Counted from the first letter of the stretch, positions 35,318 to 45,603 are shown. The stretch: DNA of 46,330 nucleotides from an uncultured Muribaculaceae bacterium (GCA_947626355.1 CANQRV010000017.1:1-46330); one strand, 5' to 3'. The notes: generated from the sequence alone by a model not told the origin. Translations and numbers: made by a program.

Positions 35318-35376
35318 CAATACGAAAATCCGCCACCGTGCAGGAATCGACACCGGCGGGAGATTGATGATGATAG

Positions 35377-35928
35377 ATGAGCGACCTTGCATACCATATC
35401 ATAGTAGTGGCCGTTGCTGCGGTGGCCGTAGTGCGGGGCTTCCGCGAAGGGCTCACGGGTCAGGTGTGCGGGGTGCTGGGCTTCGCGTTCGGCGTAGTGT
35501 CGGCGCGGGTGTTCGGCGGGGAGGCGGAGGGGGCGCTGCGCGCCATGATGCCGGGGCTCGACGGCCATATATGGTCGGGGTTCGTATATTCCCAGCTTGC
35601 CTGCTGCTGCGTCTATATCGTGGTCTACCTCCTCTTCCGGCTGCTCACGGGAGCGCTTAAGAGCGCGATGTCGGTGTTTGAGATCGGCATCCTCGACTCC
35701 GTGTTCGGCTCCGTGTTCTGCCTGCTGAAATACATGGTGATCGTGTCGGTGGCCTTCAACCTCCTGATCTGCGTCAATCCGGAGTCGCGTCTCGTCGACT
35801 ACACGGAGGCGAGCGACGGCAATGTGGTGGAGGCCGTGGTGATGCTGGCCCCCTCGCTCATCGGGAGCCTCGACGCCGACGACCTGGCCCACCGGCTCCA
35901 GCTGGAGGCGGCGAGAAAGATATCATGA
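35377..35928 (+). CDS. CvpA-family membrane protein
   Basis: The 183-residue protein has about four hydrophobic segments. The N-terminal DLAYHIIVVAVAAVAVVRGFREGLTGQVCGVLGF shows the CvpA pattern of a membrane helix followed by RGFxxG and glycine-rich turns. CvpA proteins are inner-membrane proteins linked in other bacteria to envelope stress and colicin V production. In Bacteroidales the gene is commonly next to suf genes, as here. It shares the promoter at 35287-35317 and precedes sufC by 87 bases. Confidence 0.88.
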   Translation: MSDLAYHIIVVAVAAVAVVRGFREGLTGQVCGVLGFAFGVVSARVFGGEAEGALRAMMPGLDGHIWSGFVYSQLACCCVYIVVYLLFRLLTGALKSAMSVFEIGILDSVFGSVFCLLKYMVIVSVAFNLLICVNPESRLVDYTEASDGNVVEAVVMLAPSLIGSLDADDLAHRLQLEAARKIS

Positions 35929-36015
35929 AACCAACAGCGCGGCCCCGGCGTTAGAATATATAGCAGCGACGCGGCCGCCACGATATATAGATAGAAAGAA
36001 ACTAAAATATAGAAG

Positions 36016-36768
36016 ATGCTTAAAGTCAGCAATCTGCACGCCCGAATCGACGACAGGGAGATACTCCGCGGGATTAATCTCGAGGTGCGTCCGGGCGAAG
36101 TGCATGCCATAATGGGGCCCAACGGGTCGGGAAAGTCCACATTGTCGATGGTGCTTGCCGGCAATCCGGCGTATACGGTGACGGAAGGTAGCGCCACATT
36201 CTACGGCAAAGACCTTCTGGCGATGCCGCCGGAAATAAGGAGCCACGAGGGTCTCTTCCTCGGGTTTCAATATCCGGTGGAGATTCCCGGGGTATCGATG
36301 GTCAATTTCATGCGCGCGGCGGTCAACGCCAAGCGTGAGTATTTCGGCGAGCCGCCGATGAGCGCCACCGACTTCCTCAAGCTCATGCGCGAGAAGCGCG
36401 CGGTGGTGGAGCTCGACAACAAGCTCGCCTCCCGCTCTGTCAACGAGGGCTTCTCCGGAGGCGAGAAGAAACGCAACGAGATCTTCCAGATGGCCGTGCT
36501 CGAGCCCAGGCTATCGATTCTCGACGAGACCGACTCCGGCCTCGACATCGACGCGCTGCGTATCGTGGCCGAGGGCGTCAACAAGCTCAAGACCGCCAAC
36601 AACGCCACCATCGTGATCACCCACTACCAGCGCCTGCTCGACTACATAAAGCCCGACCTGGTGCACATCCTCTACAAGGGACGCATCGTGAAGACGGGAG
36701 GCCCGGAGCTCGCCCTCGAGCTTGAGGAGCGGGGCTACGACTGGATCAAGGAGGAAAACAAGCTATGA
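36016..36768 (+). CDS. sufC: Fe-S assembly ATPase SufC
   Basis: The 250-residue ABC-type ATPase has Walker A GPNGSGKSTLS, the SufC-specific Q-loop stretch FLGFQYPVEIPGVS, signature FSGGEKKRNEIFQMA and Walker B LSILDETDSGLDIDAL, then the H-loop ITHYQR. It energises the SufBCD scaffold. Its stop overlaps the sufD ATG (ATGA). No sufB precedes it, which is unusual for the operon. Confidence 0.97.
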   Translation: MLKVSNLHARIDDREILRGINLEVRPGEVHAIMGPNGSGKSTLSMVLAGNPAYTVTEGSATFYGKDLLAMPPEIRSHEGLFLGFQYPVEIPGVSMVNFMRAAVNAKREYFGEPPMSATDFLKLMREKRAVVELDNKLASRSVNEGFSGGEKKRNEIFQMAVLEPRLSILDETDSGLDIDALRIVAEGVNKLKTANNATIVITHYQRLLDYIKPDLVHILYKGRIVKTGGPELALELEERGYDWIKEENKL

Positions 36769-38146
36769 GCGCACTGACACAGTATATCGATCTCTACAGG
36801 GAGCACGGCGCTGTGGTCGGCAGCCACAGCTGCCCGGCGATGAACGCCCTCCGGCCGCGCGCGCTGGAGACCCTGGAGAATATGACGCTCCCGAAGAAGG
36901 GCGCGGAGCACTACGCGCTCACCGACCTCGAGGAGCTGCTGGCTCCCGACTGGGGGCTCAATCTGGCGAAGGTCGACATCGACGTCAACCCCTCGCGCAG
37001 CTTCCACTGCGGGGTGCCGATGCTCTCCACATCGCTCTTCCTCTTCATCAACGACACTTTCGCGGCCACTCCGGAGGCCTGCGAGGGGATGCCCGAGGGG
37101 GTGTTTGCCGGCTCCATGCGCTGCTTCGCGCAGAAGATGCCGGAGGTGTTCGCGCGCCTTTACGGCTCAGTGGCCGACATGGCCAATCCGCTGGTGGCCC
37201 TCAACACGCTGCTGGCCGAAGACGGCATGGTGGTCTATGTGGCCGACGGCGTGCGCCTCGGGAAGCCCCTGCAGCTCGTCAGCATCCTTGAGAACGGCAC
37301 TCCCCTGATGGCGGTGCGGCGCCTGCTCATCGTGATGGGGCGCGACTCGGAGGCGAAGCTCCTGGCCTGCGACCATACCCAGAACCCCGACGTCGACTAT
37401 CTCTCGCTCCAGACGGTGGAGATCATCGCCGGCGCCGGCTCGCGCCTCGACTACTACGACCTCGAGGAGTCGACGGAGAAGACGCGCCGCCTCTGCAGCG
37501 TGTATCTGGAGCAGCACGAGGGGAGCGAGGTGCTCCTCGACGGCATGACGCTCTACAACGGCACCACCCGCAATGAGTATTACTGCTCGCACCGTGGCGT
37601 GGGGGGACGCCTGCGCCTGCTCGGCATGGGTGTGGGCGACAGCCGCCGACGCATGGAGACCTACTCGCACGTGGGCCACGAGGTGGCCCAATGCCACACC
37701 GATGAGCTCTTCAAGTATGTGGTCGACGATGACGCGGCCGCCTCTTTCGAGGGTATGATATATGTGGCGCCCGGCGCGGTGAAGACGGAGGCCTACCAGA
37801 GCAACCGCAACATCGTGGGCTCCGACACGGCGCGTATGTACTCCCGCCCGCAGCTGGAGATCTACAACGACGACGTGAAGTGCAGCCACGGCTCGGCGGT
37901 GGGACGCCTCGACGCCATGCAGCTCTTCTACATGCGCACGCGCGGCCTCCCGGAGGCCACGGCCAGGCTCCTGCTCAAGCAGGCGTTCATGGCCGACGTG
38001 ATAGAGGGCGTGAGGCTCAAGCCGCTGCGCGAGCGGCTCCACATCATGATGGAGCGGCGATTCAGCGGCGCCAGGCCCGAATGCTCGAGCTGTCAGGGTT
38101 ACGCTTGCAACGACACAGACACTGAGACCGATACAGAGACATTATA

Positions 38147-38147
<1 letters not shown>
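36765..38147 (+). CDS. sufD: Fe-S assembly protein SufD
   Basis: The 460-residue protein is a SufB/SufD family beta-helix protein. I assign SufD rather than SufB because its C-terminal motif reads KCSHGSAVGRLDAMQLFYMRTRG (SufD type) and it lacks SufB's scaffold cysteines and length. GMIYVAPGAVKTEAYQSNRN is the shared family core. The tail carries three cysteines (CSSCQGYAC) and a short acidic DTET-type repeat. It is coupled to sufC upstream, and its TAA overlaps the sufS ATG. Confidence 0.93.
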
Positions 38148-39361
<1,214 letters not shown>

Positions 39362-39372
39362 CAAAGGGTATG

Positions 39373-39418
39373 GAAATGAAGGCGCGTGATTCATCGATGA
39401 ATCACGCGCCTTCATTTC
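39373..39418. terminator. Perfect 23-bp palindromic terminator between sufS and lgt
   Basis: The 46 bases are an exact palindrome, each arm 23 bases long with no central spacer (centre ATCGAT). It sits between the convergent sufS and lgt genes and has A/T-rich flanks on both sides, so it probably terminates both transcripts. Confidence 0.85.
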
Positions 39419-39434
39419 TATAAGAAAAATCCCT

Positions 39435-40295
39435 TCACCCTTGGCTCTTCCGCGTAGCGGATTCCTCCGCATAGCGGTCGGGGAACTTGAAATGCTGGCG
39501 CGGATGAGTCAGCGCCCATATCACGAGGAAGACGCCCAACACGATGAAGGGGATGCTCAGCATCTGGCCCAGATTCATCCCATACTTGTCGATCATGGCG
39601 TATTCCGAGGCCACCTGCACGTTTTTCACATATTCTATAAGGAACCTCGGCAGGAAGATGCCGATGAAGAAGACGCCCGTGATGAGCCAGGGACGCTCCT
39701 CGGCGTTCTTCTTCCAGTACATCCACATCAGAAGTCCGAAGAGCGCGAAATAGCACAGCGCCTCGTAGATCTGCGTCGGATGCGAGGGCACGGTGTCGCC
39801 GTTGCGCAGGAAGACAAAGCCCCAGGGCAGTGTGGTCTCGCCGCCGTAGATCTCGCTGTTCATCAGATTGCCCAGACGTATGAGGCCTCCCACCAGGGCG
39901 ATGGCGATCACCAGCTTGTCGAAGGTCCACGACGCCGGCTTCCTGGCCACGATCCACGAGAAGAGAAACACAGCGATGATATTGGCTATCGTGCCGCCGT
40001 GGGAGGCGAGGCCGCCGTTCCATATCTGGAGGATCTCGGCCGGATGCTGCGAATAGTAGTCCCATTCATAAAACAAGACATGGCCGAGACGGGCGCCCAC
40101 GATGGTGGCCACCATGACATAGGTGAGCAGGATGCCGAGCCAGCGCTCCGGAGCGCCCTCGTGGCGAAACATCCTGGCCACTATCCAGTAGCCGATGATG
40201 AAACCCACTGCGAATGCCAGGCCATACCATCTCACGGAGATGGGCCCGAGGCTGAAAAACACCGGATCGGCGTTCCAGTAAATGAAATCGAGCAT
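39435..40295 (-). CDS. lgt: Prolipoprotein diacylglyceryl transferase
   Basis: The 286-residue polytopic membrane enzyme adds diacylglycerol to the lipobox cysteine of prolipoproteins. ISVRWYGLAFAVGF at the N-terminus and LASHGGTIANI are family motifs, followed by VGGLIRLGNLMNSEIYG, which contains the catalytic arginine/asparagine signature. About seven hydrophobic segments are visible. It probably has its own transcript, since a terminator separates it from ackA. Confidence 0.96.
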   Translation of the reverse strand: MLDFIYWNADPVFFSLGPISVRWYGLAFAVGFIIGYWIVARMFRHEGAPERWLGILLTYVMVATIVGARLGHVLFYEWDYYSQHPAEILQIWNGGLASHGGTIANIIAVFLFSWIVARKPASWTFDKLVIAIALVGGLIRLGNLMNSEIYGGETTLPWGFVFLRNGDTVPSHPTQIYEALCYFALFGLLMWMYWKKNAEERPWLITGVFFIGIFLPRFLIEYVKNVQVASEYAMIDKYGMNLGQMLSIPFIVLGVFLVIWALTHPRQHFKFPDRYAEESATRKSQG

Positions 40296-40341
40296 AGTAG
40301 ATATTATTGCTGTGTTTGGAATATGGGGTTATGTAAAAGGC

Positions 40342-40387
40342 ATTGCGGGAAAGCCGCGGGCCTCGCGGCCCGGGCTCTTCCCGCAAT
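40342..40387 (-). terminator. Terminator after ackA
   Basis: ATTGCGGGAA (40342-40351) pairs with TTCCCGCAAT (40378-40387), with further G+C-rich pairing inside, and a CCTTTTAC tail lies on the minus strand. Confidence 0.75.
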
Positions 40388-40399
40388 TGTGATTCAGGA

Positions 40400-41599
40400 T
40401 CAGAGACGCTCCACGATCTCCGCGGTGTCTTTGGCGATCATCAGCTCCTCGTCGGTGGGGATCACCACCACGTGGATCTTCGAGTCGGGGCCGGAGATCT
40501 CCACCTCCTGGCCGCGCTTCCTGTTGGCCTCGGCGTTGAAGGTGACGCCCATGAAGGCGAGCTTCTTGCAGATGGCCTCGCGGGTCGAGATCTGGTTCTC
40601 GCCGACGCCGGCGGTGAAGACTATCACGTCGACGCCGCCGAGCACTGCCGCGTAGGCGCCGATATACTTGAGGATGCGGTATTCATACATGTCCATGGCG
40701 AGCTTGGCGCGCTCGTCGCCCTTGGCGATGGCGTCCTCCACGTCGCGCATGTCTGAAGAGCCCTCGGTGATGCCGGCCACGCCGCTGCGCTTGTTGATGA
40801 GGTTGCTCAGGCCCTTGGCGTCGAGACCCTCCTGCTCCATGAGATATACGAGCGCGCCCGGGTCGACGTCGCCTACGCGGGTGCCCATCATCAGGCCCTC
40901 TGTCGGGGTGAGGCCCATCGAGGTGTCGATGCTCTTGCCGTCGGCGATCGCCGTGATCGAGGCGCCGTTGCCGATGTGGCATGTGATGATGCGCTGCTTC
41001 TCATAGTCGAGGCCGAGAAACTCGCAGGCGCGGCGCGACACGTAGCGGTGGCTCGTGCCGTGGAAGCCGTAGCGGCGCACGCCGTATTTCTCGTAGGCCT
41101 CCCAGGGAAGGGCATACATATAGGCCTTGGCGGGCATCGTCTGATGGAAGGCGGTGTCGAAGACACCCACCTGGGGCACGCCCGGCATCAGCTCCGTCAC
41201 GGCCTCGATGCCCGTGATGTTGGCTGGATTGTGGAGAGGGGCCACGGTGTAGCATTCCTTCACCTTCTCGATCACCTCCGGAGTGATGAGCACCGACTTG
41301 GAGAACTTGTCCATGCCGTGCACCACGCGGTGGCCGACGGCAGAGATCTCGGAGAAGCTCTTTATCACGCCCTCTTTCGGGTCGGCAAGGATGTCGAGCA
41401 CGTTCTTGACGGCCTCCTTGTGGGTAGGCATCGGCGTCACGACGGTCTCCTTCGAGCCGTCCTTGCGCTTGAATTTCAGGAAGGAGTCGGGAAGACCGAT
41501 TTTCTCCACGCCACCCTCGGCGAGCACTTCGCCGTCGGTGCTCTCGATGAGCTTGTATTTCACGCTGCTGCTGCCGCAGTTGAGCACTAATATCTTCAT
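40400..41599 (-). CDS. ackA: Acetate kinase
   Basis: The 399-residue enzyme makes ATP and acetate from acetyl phosphate. MKILVLNCGSSSVKYKL is the N-terminal ATP-binding signature, RYGFHGTSHRYVS contains the substrate-binding histidines, and TCHIGNGASITAI and VFTAGVGEN are further family motifs. Length is normal. It follows pta in the same orientation, 160 bases downstream. The gap carries a perfect 11-bp hairpin (41676-41701). Confidence 0.98.
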   Translation of the reverse strand: MKILVLNCGSSSVKYKLIESTDGEVLAEGGVEKIGLPDSFLKFKRKDGSKETVVTPMPTHKEAVKNVLDILADPKEGVIKSFSEISAVGHRVVHGMDKFSKSVLITPEVIEKVKECYTVAPLHNPANITGIEAVTELMPGVPQVGVFDTAFHQTMPAKAYMYALPWEAYEKYGVRRYGFHGTSHRYVSRRACEFLGLDYEKQRIITCHIGNGASITAIADGKSIDTSMGLTPTEGLMMGTRVGDVDPGALVYLMEQEGLDAKGLSNLINKRSGVAGITEGSSDMRDVEDAIAKGDERAKLAMDMYEYRILKYIGAYAAVLGGVDVIVFTAGVGENQISTREAICKKLAFMGVTFNAEANRKRGQEVEISGPDSKIHVVVIPTDEELMIAKDTAEIVERL

Positions 41600-41675
41600 C
41601 TTGTCTGTAGTTTGCTGTTGTTGTTTATAGATAAAACAGAATGTATTTTGGCATTTTCATGCCATAACCGATCTA

Positions 41676-41701
41676 TAGGGACGCTTTTCAAAGCGTCCCT
41701 A
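41676..41701. repeat. Perfect 11-bp hairpin, possible dispersed intergenic repeat
   Basis: TAGGGACGCTT (41676-41686) and AAGCGTCCCTA (41691-41701) pair perfectly around the loop TTCA between pta and ackA. Similar TAGGGACGC...GCGTCCCTA hairpins recur between genes in Bacteroidales genomes as I recall, so it may be a REP-like element; only one copy is in the window. A smaller stem, GGCAT/ATGCC, lies at 41650-41663. Confidence 0.5.
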
Positions 41702-41759
41702 CAGACCGACCTTGGAAAACGCACAAATATTTAGTTCGCCTGCTATAACTGAAGGCCGA

Positions 41760-42773
41760 TCAGAGGCCCTTGTCGCCGATGGCCTGGTTGCAGGTCACGA
41801 TGATGGTGTTGACGATATCGTCGACCGTAGCTCCGCGCGAGAGGTCGTTGACCGGAGCGGCGAGACCCTGGAGTATCGGGCCTACGGCGCCGGCGCCGGC
41901 GAGACGCTGCACGAGCTTATAAGCGATGTTGCCCACCTCAAGCGAGGGGAAGATGAGGGTGTTGGCATGTCCGGCCACGGGGCTGTCGGGAGCCTTCAGC
42001 CTGCCTACGCTCTCCACGATGGCGGCGTCGCTCTGCATCTCGCCGTCGATCTTGAGCGAGGGGTCCATCTCCTTGGCGAGCTCGGTGGCGTGGCGCACCT
42101 TGTCGACGCGCTCGTGGCTGGCGCTCCCTCTGGTGGAGAAGCTCAGCATGGCCACTACGGGGTCGAGGCCGGCGATGTCTTTGGTGGTCTTGGCCGTGGC
42201 GATGGCGATCTGGGCCAGCTCCTCGGCGGTGGGCTCAGGCACTACGGCGCAGTCGGCAAACACCAGCATGTGGTCCTGGCCGTAAGGCACGTTCTCCGGA
42301 AGCAGCATGATGAAGGCACCGCTCACCACCGAGATGCCGGGCTTCGTCTTCAGCACCTGGAAGGCGGCGCGGAGCACACTCGATGTCGGGCTCAGGGCGC
42401 CGGCCACCATGCAGTCGGCGTCGCCGGCCTTGATCATCAGGCAGCCCAGATAGAGGGGATTCTTCACTGTGTAGCGCGCGTCCTCGAGGGTCACGCCTTT
42501 CTTCTTGCGCAGCTCCGCGAAAAGCTCGGCATATTTGTCGGTCACCGCTTTGTCGTCGCCGTCGAGGATGCGGGCCTTGCCGATATTCCTGAGGCCAAGC
42601 TCCTCGGCTTTGGCCATGATCTCTTCCTTGCGGCCGATGAATGTGATTTCGGCTACGCCCAGCTCCAGGATTCTCTCCGCAGCCTGAAGCGTGCGGGGCT
42701 CTGTCGACTCGGGAAGCACGAGGCGCTGGGGATGGGCCTGGGCTTTCGCGGTGAGTCTTTCAAACAATGTCAT
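41760..42773 (-). CDS. pta: Phosphate acetyltransferase
   Basis: The 337-residue enzyme makes acetyl phosphate from acetyl-CoA, the step before acetate kinase in acetate fermentation. It is the short form without the N-terminal regulatory domain. LVLPESTEPRTLQAAERIL opens the domain, AGALSPTSSVLRAAFQ and SFSTRGSASHERVDKVRHA carry the family signature, and LQGLAAPVNDLSRGATVDDI is the C-terminal substrate loop. Its promoter box lies at 42842-42849. Confidence 0.97.
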   Translation of the reverse strand: MTLFERLTAKAQAHPQRLVLPESTEPRTLQAAERILELGVAEITFIGRKEEIMAKAEELGLRNIGKARILDGDDKAVTDKYAELFAELRKKKGVTLEDARYTVKNPLYLGCLMIKAGDADCMVAGALSPTSSVLRAAFQVLKTKPGISVVSGAFIMLLPENVPYGQDHMLVFADCAVVPEPTAEELAQIAIATAKTTKDIAGLDPVVAMLSFSTRGSASHERVDKVRHATELAKEMDPSLKIDGEMQSDAAIVESVGRLKAPDSPVAGHANTLIFPSLEVGNIAYKLVQRLAGAGAVGPILQGLAAPVNDLSRGATVDDIVNTIIVTCNQAIGDKGL

Positions 42774-42841
42774 GATATTTGAGATTTAATTGGGAATACA
42801 TATATGCTGACACCGGCGCCCGGAGGCGCCTAAGCTTGATG

Positions 42842-42849
42842 CAAAGTTA
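42842..42849 (-). promoter_or_regulatory. -7 promoter box for pta-ackA
   Basis: The minus strand reads TAACTTTG, an exact TAnnTTTG match about 70 bases upstream of the pta ATG. A TTGTGAAAA sequence at 42860-42868 (plus strand) resembles half of a Rex operator, but the second half is not present. Confidence 0.5.
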
Positions 42850-42903
42850 TAAAAACATATTGTGAAAACCATATCCAAGCCGACTTTTTTCAAAAATTAT
42901 AGT

Positions 42904-42911
42904 TAACTTTA
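42904..42911 (+). promoter_or_regulatory. Possible -7 box for the LptF/LptG permease operon
   Basis: TAACTTTA matches TAnnTTTG except at the last base and lies 65 bases before the permease ATG at 42976. There is no clear -33 element. Confidence 0.4.
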
Positions 42912-42975
42912 CGCGGTTTTTCGCGCGGGATGCCGCCTGCAGGCCTCTCCGCGCCATTATCACATATCGCCGCAG

Positions 42976-44946
42976 ATGAGAATCATAAAACGATTATATC
43001 TCTTTATCCTTAAGAGTTTCCTGCCCCTCTTCGCGATGACGTTCTTCATCGTGCTCTTCATCGTGATGATGCAGTTTCTCTGGAAATACATCGACGACCT
43101 GGTGGGAAAAGGGCTTGCCGTCAGCGTCATCGCGGAGTTCTTCTTCTACGCCGCCGTCAGCATGGTGCCCATGGCGCTCCCGCTCGCCATCCTGCTGGCC
43201 AGCCTCATGACCTTCGGCAATTTCGGCGAGAAGTTCGAGCTCACGGCCATGAAGGCTTCCGGCATCTCGCTTCTCAGGGCCATGAGCCCCCTTATAGCGC
43301 TCATGGCGCTGGTGGCCGTCGGCGCTTTCTTCTTTCAGAACGACGTGCTCCCCAAGGCCCAGGTGAAGATGTGGACCCTCTTCTTCTCCATGAAGCAGAA
43401 GAGCCCGGAGCTCGAGATTCCGGAGGGCGTCTTCTATACCCAGATCCCCGGCTACAACCTCTTCGTGAAGGAGAAAAACAAGGAGACCGGCATGCTCTAC
43501 GACCCTATGATCTACGACGTGAACCACGGGGGCGACAACTCCACCATCATCCTCGCCGACTCCGCACGCCTCGCCTTCACTTCCGACATGCGCTATCTCT
43601 ATCTCTATCTCTATAAGGGCGAGCAGTTTGAAAACCTCCGGGAGCAGAAGAGCCTCGACCGCAATGTGCCCTTCCGCCGCGAGGCATTCCTCGACAAGGA
43701 GGTGCTCATACCCTTCGACGCCAATTTCAACCGTCTCGACGAGGACAACATGCGGCGCCAGTATGTAGGCAAGGACATCGCGGAGCTGCGCCACACCATC
43801 GACTCCGTGGCGGCGCGCGTCGACAGCCTCGGGCGCGGCTTCGAGGCCGACCTGCGCTCGTCGGCGCTCCCCCTCGTGGCTCCGCTGCTGACGTCCTCGC
43901 AGCCCGCCGACTCCTATGGATACCACGACGGCTCGCCCGAGGCCGGCGGAGACGCCGGGAAAGGGAAGAAAGACTTAGGAAAGCGCCTCGCCGAGACGCG
44001 CCCGCTCGACCTCGACTCCCTCATCCGCTCCATGCAGCCCTCCCAGCAGACCACGCTATTCGACAACGCACGCATGCGCAACAGCCAGAAGGCCGCCGAT
44101 TTCGATTTCAAGTCGATGGTGATCGCCGACGACAAGAAGACCATACGCCGCCATGAGGTGGAGCTCCAGAAGAAATACACCCTCTCGCTCGCCTGCATCG
44201 TCTTCTTCTTCATCGGCGCCCCGCTCGGCGCCATCATCCGCAAGGGTGGCCTCGGCACTCCCCTCGTCATCTCGGTGCTCCTGTTCCTGTTCTATTACAT
44301 CATTGACAACACCGGACGCAAGCTCGCCCTCGAGGGGCGCTGGGAAGTGTGGGAAGGCATCTGGCTCTCCACTTTCGTGCTCGCGCCGCTCGGAATATAC
44401 GTCACCTATAAGGCGATGAACGACTCGGCGGTGTTCGACCCCGACCGCCTGCGCCTCTTCTTCCGCAAGATCTCGGGAGGCCACGACGACCGCAAGGTCA
44501 ACTACAAGGAGGTGATCATCAACGACATCTCGCTCCCCGAGGCCTTCTCGCGCCTCCGTGCCCTATCCGAAAGCTGCCTCGCCTTTCTGGAGAGATACCG
44601 CAGGCCGCTCGGTTATAAGGCGTATTTCACGCAAGGCTACGACACTCACGCCGTGGCCGACATCGCGACGACGCTCGACGACGATATCGACTACCTCACC
44701 GACTGCCGCGACCCGCTGGCCGTCAACAAGCTGATGGACTATCCGGTGATCCGCCGCCTGTGGGTCTACCGCCCCGCAGCCAGGCGTTGGCTCGGATGGC
44801 TGATGATGGTGGTCTTCCCCGTCGGAATCCCGGTGTATCTCTTCGGGCTCAAGGAGATGCGCACGCTTAAGGGCGACCTGCGCAAGACGGTGGCCATAAG
44901 CCACGCCATCGAGGAGGAACTCGACAAATACATAAGGCAGACATGA
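42976..44946 (+). CDS. LptF/LptG-family lipopolysaccharide export permease
   Basis: The 656-residue protein starts with the typical MRIIKRLYLFILKSFLPLFAMTFFIVLFIVMMQFLWKYID helix and AVSMVPMALPLAILLASLMTFGNFGEKFELTAMKASG. A periplasmic jellyroll-like stretch follows (about 135-385), then a second set of three helices beginning SLACIVFFFIGAPLGAIIRKGG. These permeases pair with LptB to extract lipopolysaccharide. About 160 extra residues follow the usual end, with another hydrophobic segment near 612-632 (WLGWLMMVVFPVGIPVYLFG); long forms occur in Bacteroidota. Its stop overlaps the next ATG. Confidence 0.92.
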   Translation: MRIIKRLYLFILKSFLPLFAMTFFIVLFIVMMQFLWKYIDDLVGKGLAVSVIAEFFFYAAVSMVPMALPLAILLASLMTFGNFGEKFELTAMKASGISLLRAMSPLIALMALVAVGAFFFQNDVLPKAQVKMWTLFFSMKQKSPELEIPEGVFYTQIPGYNLFVKEKNKETGMLYDPMIYDVNHGGDNSTIILADSARLAFTSDMRYLYLYLYKGEQFENLREQKSLDRNVPFRREAFLDKEVLIPFDANFNRLDEDNMRRQYVGKDIAELRHTIDSVAARVDSLGRGFEADLRSSALPLVAPLLTSSQPADSYGYHDGSPEAGGDAGKGKKDLGKRLAETRPLDLDSLIRSMQPSQQTTLFDNARMRNSQKAADFDFKSMVIADDKKTIRRHEVELQKKYTLSLACIVFFFIGAPLGAIIRKGGLGTPLVISVLLFLFYYIIDNTGRKLALEGRWEVWEGIWLSTFVLAPLGIYVTYKAMNDSAVFDPDRLRLFFRKISGGHDDRKVNYKEVIINDISLPEAFSRLRALSESCLAFLERYRRPLGYKAYFTQGYDTHAVADIATTLDDDIDYLTDCRDPLAVNKLMDYPVIRRLWVYRPAARRWLGWLMMVVFPVGIPVYLFGLKEMRTLKGDLRKTVAISHAIEEELDKYIRQT

Positions 44947-45476
44947 CGAAGGCAAGAGTAAAGAAATACATAGGCTCGCTCTCAGAGCAGCAGCTCCGAG
45001 ACATGATTCTGGAGACCTACGAGCAGTGGAAGCCGGCCCGCAAGTGGCTCGACTTCTACGTCGACCCCGACATCGACAAGCTCGACGAGGAATACCGCAA
45101 GAAGATCGATGCCTGCTTCTTCCGGCAGGGGGAGGCCCGGACGCGGCACGACTGCAAAAAGGCGCTGGCCCTTGCGAAGGAGTTCGCCAGCCTGTGCCCG
45201 GAGCCCACGGCGATAGCGGCCATCCTCATCTATGCCCTGGAGCAGGGCATGAAGGCCATGGCCGAGCGCGAGGGGAGGAGGAGGCGATGGAGACTGCGGC
45301 GTCCTGTCTCCTACACCGGATATGTGGGTCTGTTCTCGGCGCTGCTGAAGCATCTGGAAAGCAACGACACCGTCGACTATTTCCAGCCGCAGCTGCGCGG
45401 TCTGCTGCGCGCCGGCGACACCGTCTCCTCCACTCTCGGCGAAGCGATGCATGAAGCCTGCGACAAGATGATTTAA
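44943..45476 (+). CDS. DUF6155-like protein
   Basis: The 177-residue protein has the pattern KKYIGSLSEQQLRDMILETYEQWKPARKWLDFYVDPD, close to DUF6155 proteins as recalled. It has no signal peptide or membrane segment and looks mostly helical. Its function is unknown. Its ATG overlaps the permease TGA, so the two are probably co-translated, and it ends just before a terminator. The region around 119-124 is strongly basic (GRRRRWRLRR). Confidence 0.65.
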   Translation: MTKARVKKYIGSLSEQQLRDMILETYEQWKPARKWLDFYVDPDIDKLDEEYRKKIDACFFRQGEARTRHDCKKALALAKEFASLCPEPTAIAAILIYALEQGMKAMAEREGRRRRWRLRRPVSYTGYVGLFSALLKHLESNDTVDYFQPQLRGLLRAGDTVSSTLGEAMHEACDKMI

Positions 45477-45498
45477 AACGTTTTCCTACCGGCATACT

Positions 45499-45530
45499 AA
45501 AAGCAGCCACTCTCGCGAGCGGCTGCTTTT
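45499..45530 (+). terminator. Terminator after the permease operon
   Basis: AAAAGCAGCC (45499-45508) pairs perfectly with GGCTGCTTTT (45521-45530), with an inner CTCGCGAG palindrome and a following GTT. It is a typical intrinsic terminator. Confidence 0.85.
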
Positions 45531-45532
45531 GT

Positions 45533-45550
45533 TAACAGGCATGCCTGTTA
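45533..45550. other. Perfect 18-base palindrome
   Basis: TAACAGGCATGCCTGTTA is exactly self-complementary and begins 2 bases after the terminator. It has the form of a dimeric-regulator operator but has no promoter next to it, so it could also be a second terminator stem. Confidence 0.5.
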
Positions 45551-45603
45551 GTGTAAACTTAATGAACAAAAATCTATCTTCTTTCTTTTCATCAATAAAA
45601 CAA

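Noticed and set aside
38100-38146. Degenerate ACAGAGAC-type repeats at the sufD 3' end, considered as a tandem-repeat element
   Set aside because: Only a few imperfect units encode a short DTET tail; there is no array structure.
39441-40655. Open frame of about 404 codons antisense to lgt and part of ackA
   Set aside because: It spans two well-defined genes on the other strand and a terminator; the translation has no family features.
41712-42782. Open frame of 356 codons antisense to pta
   Set aside because: The low-complexity His/Gly/Leu-rich translation mirrors pta codon use; pta itself is unmistakable.
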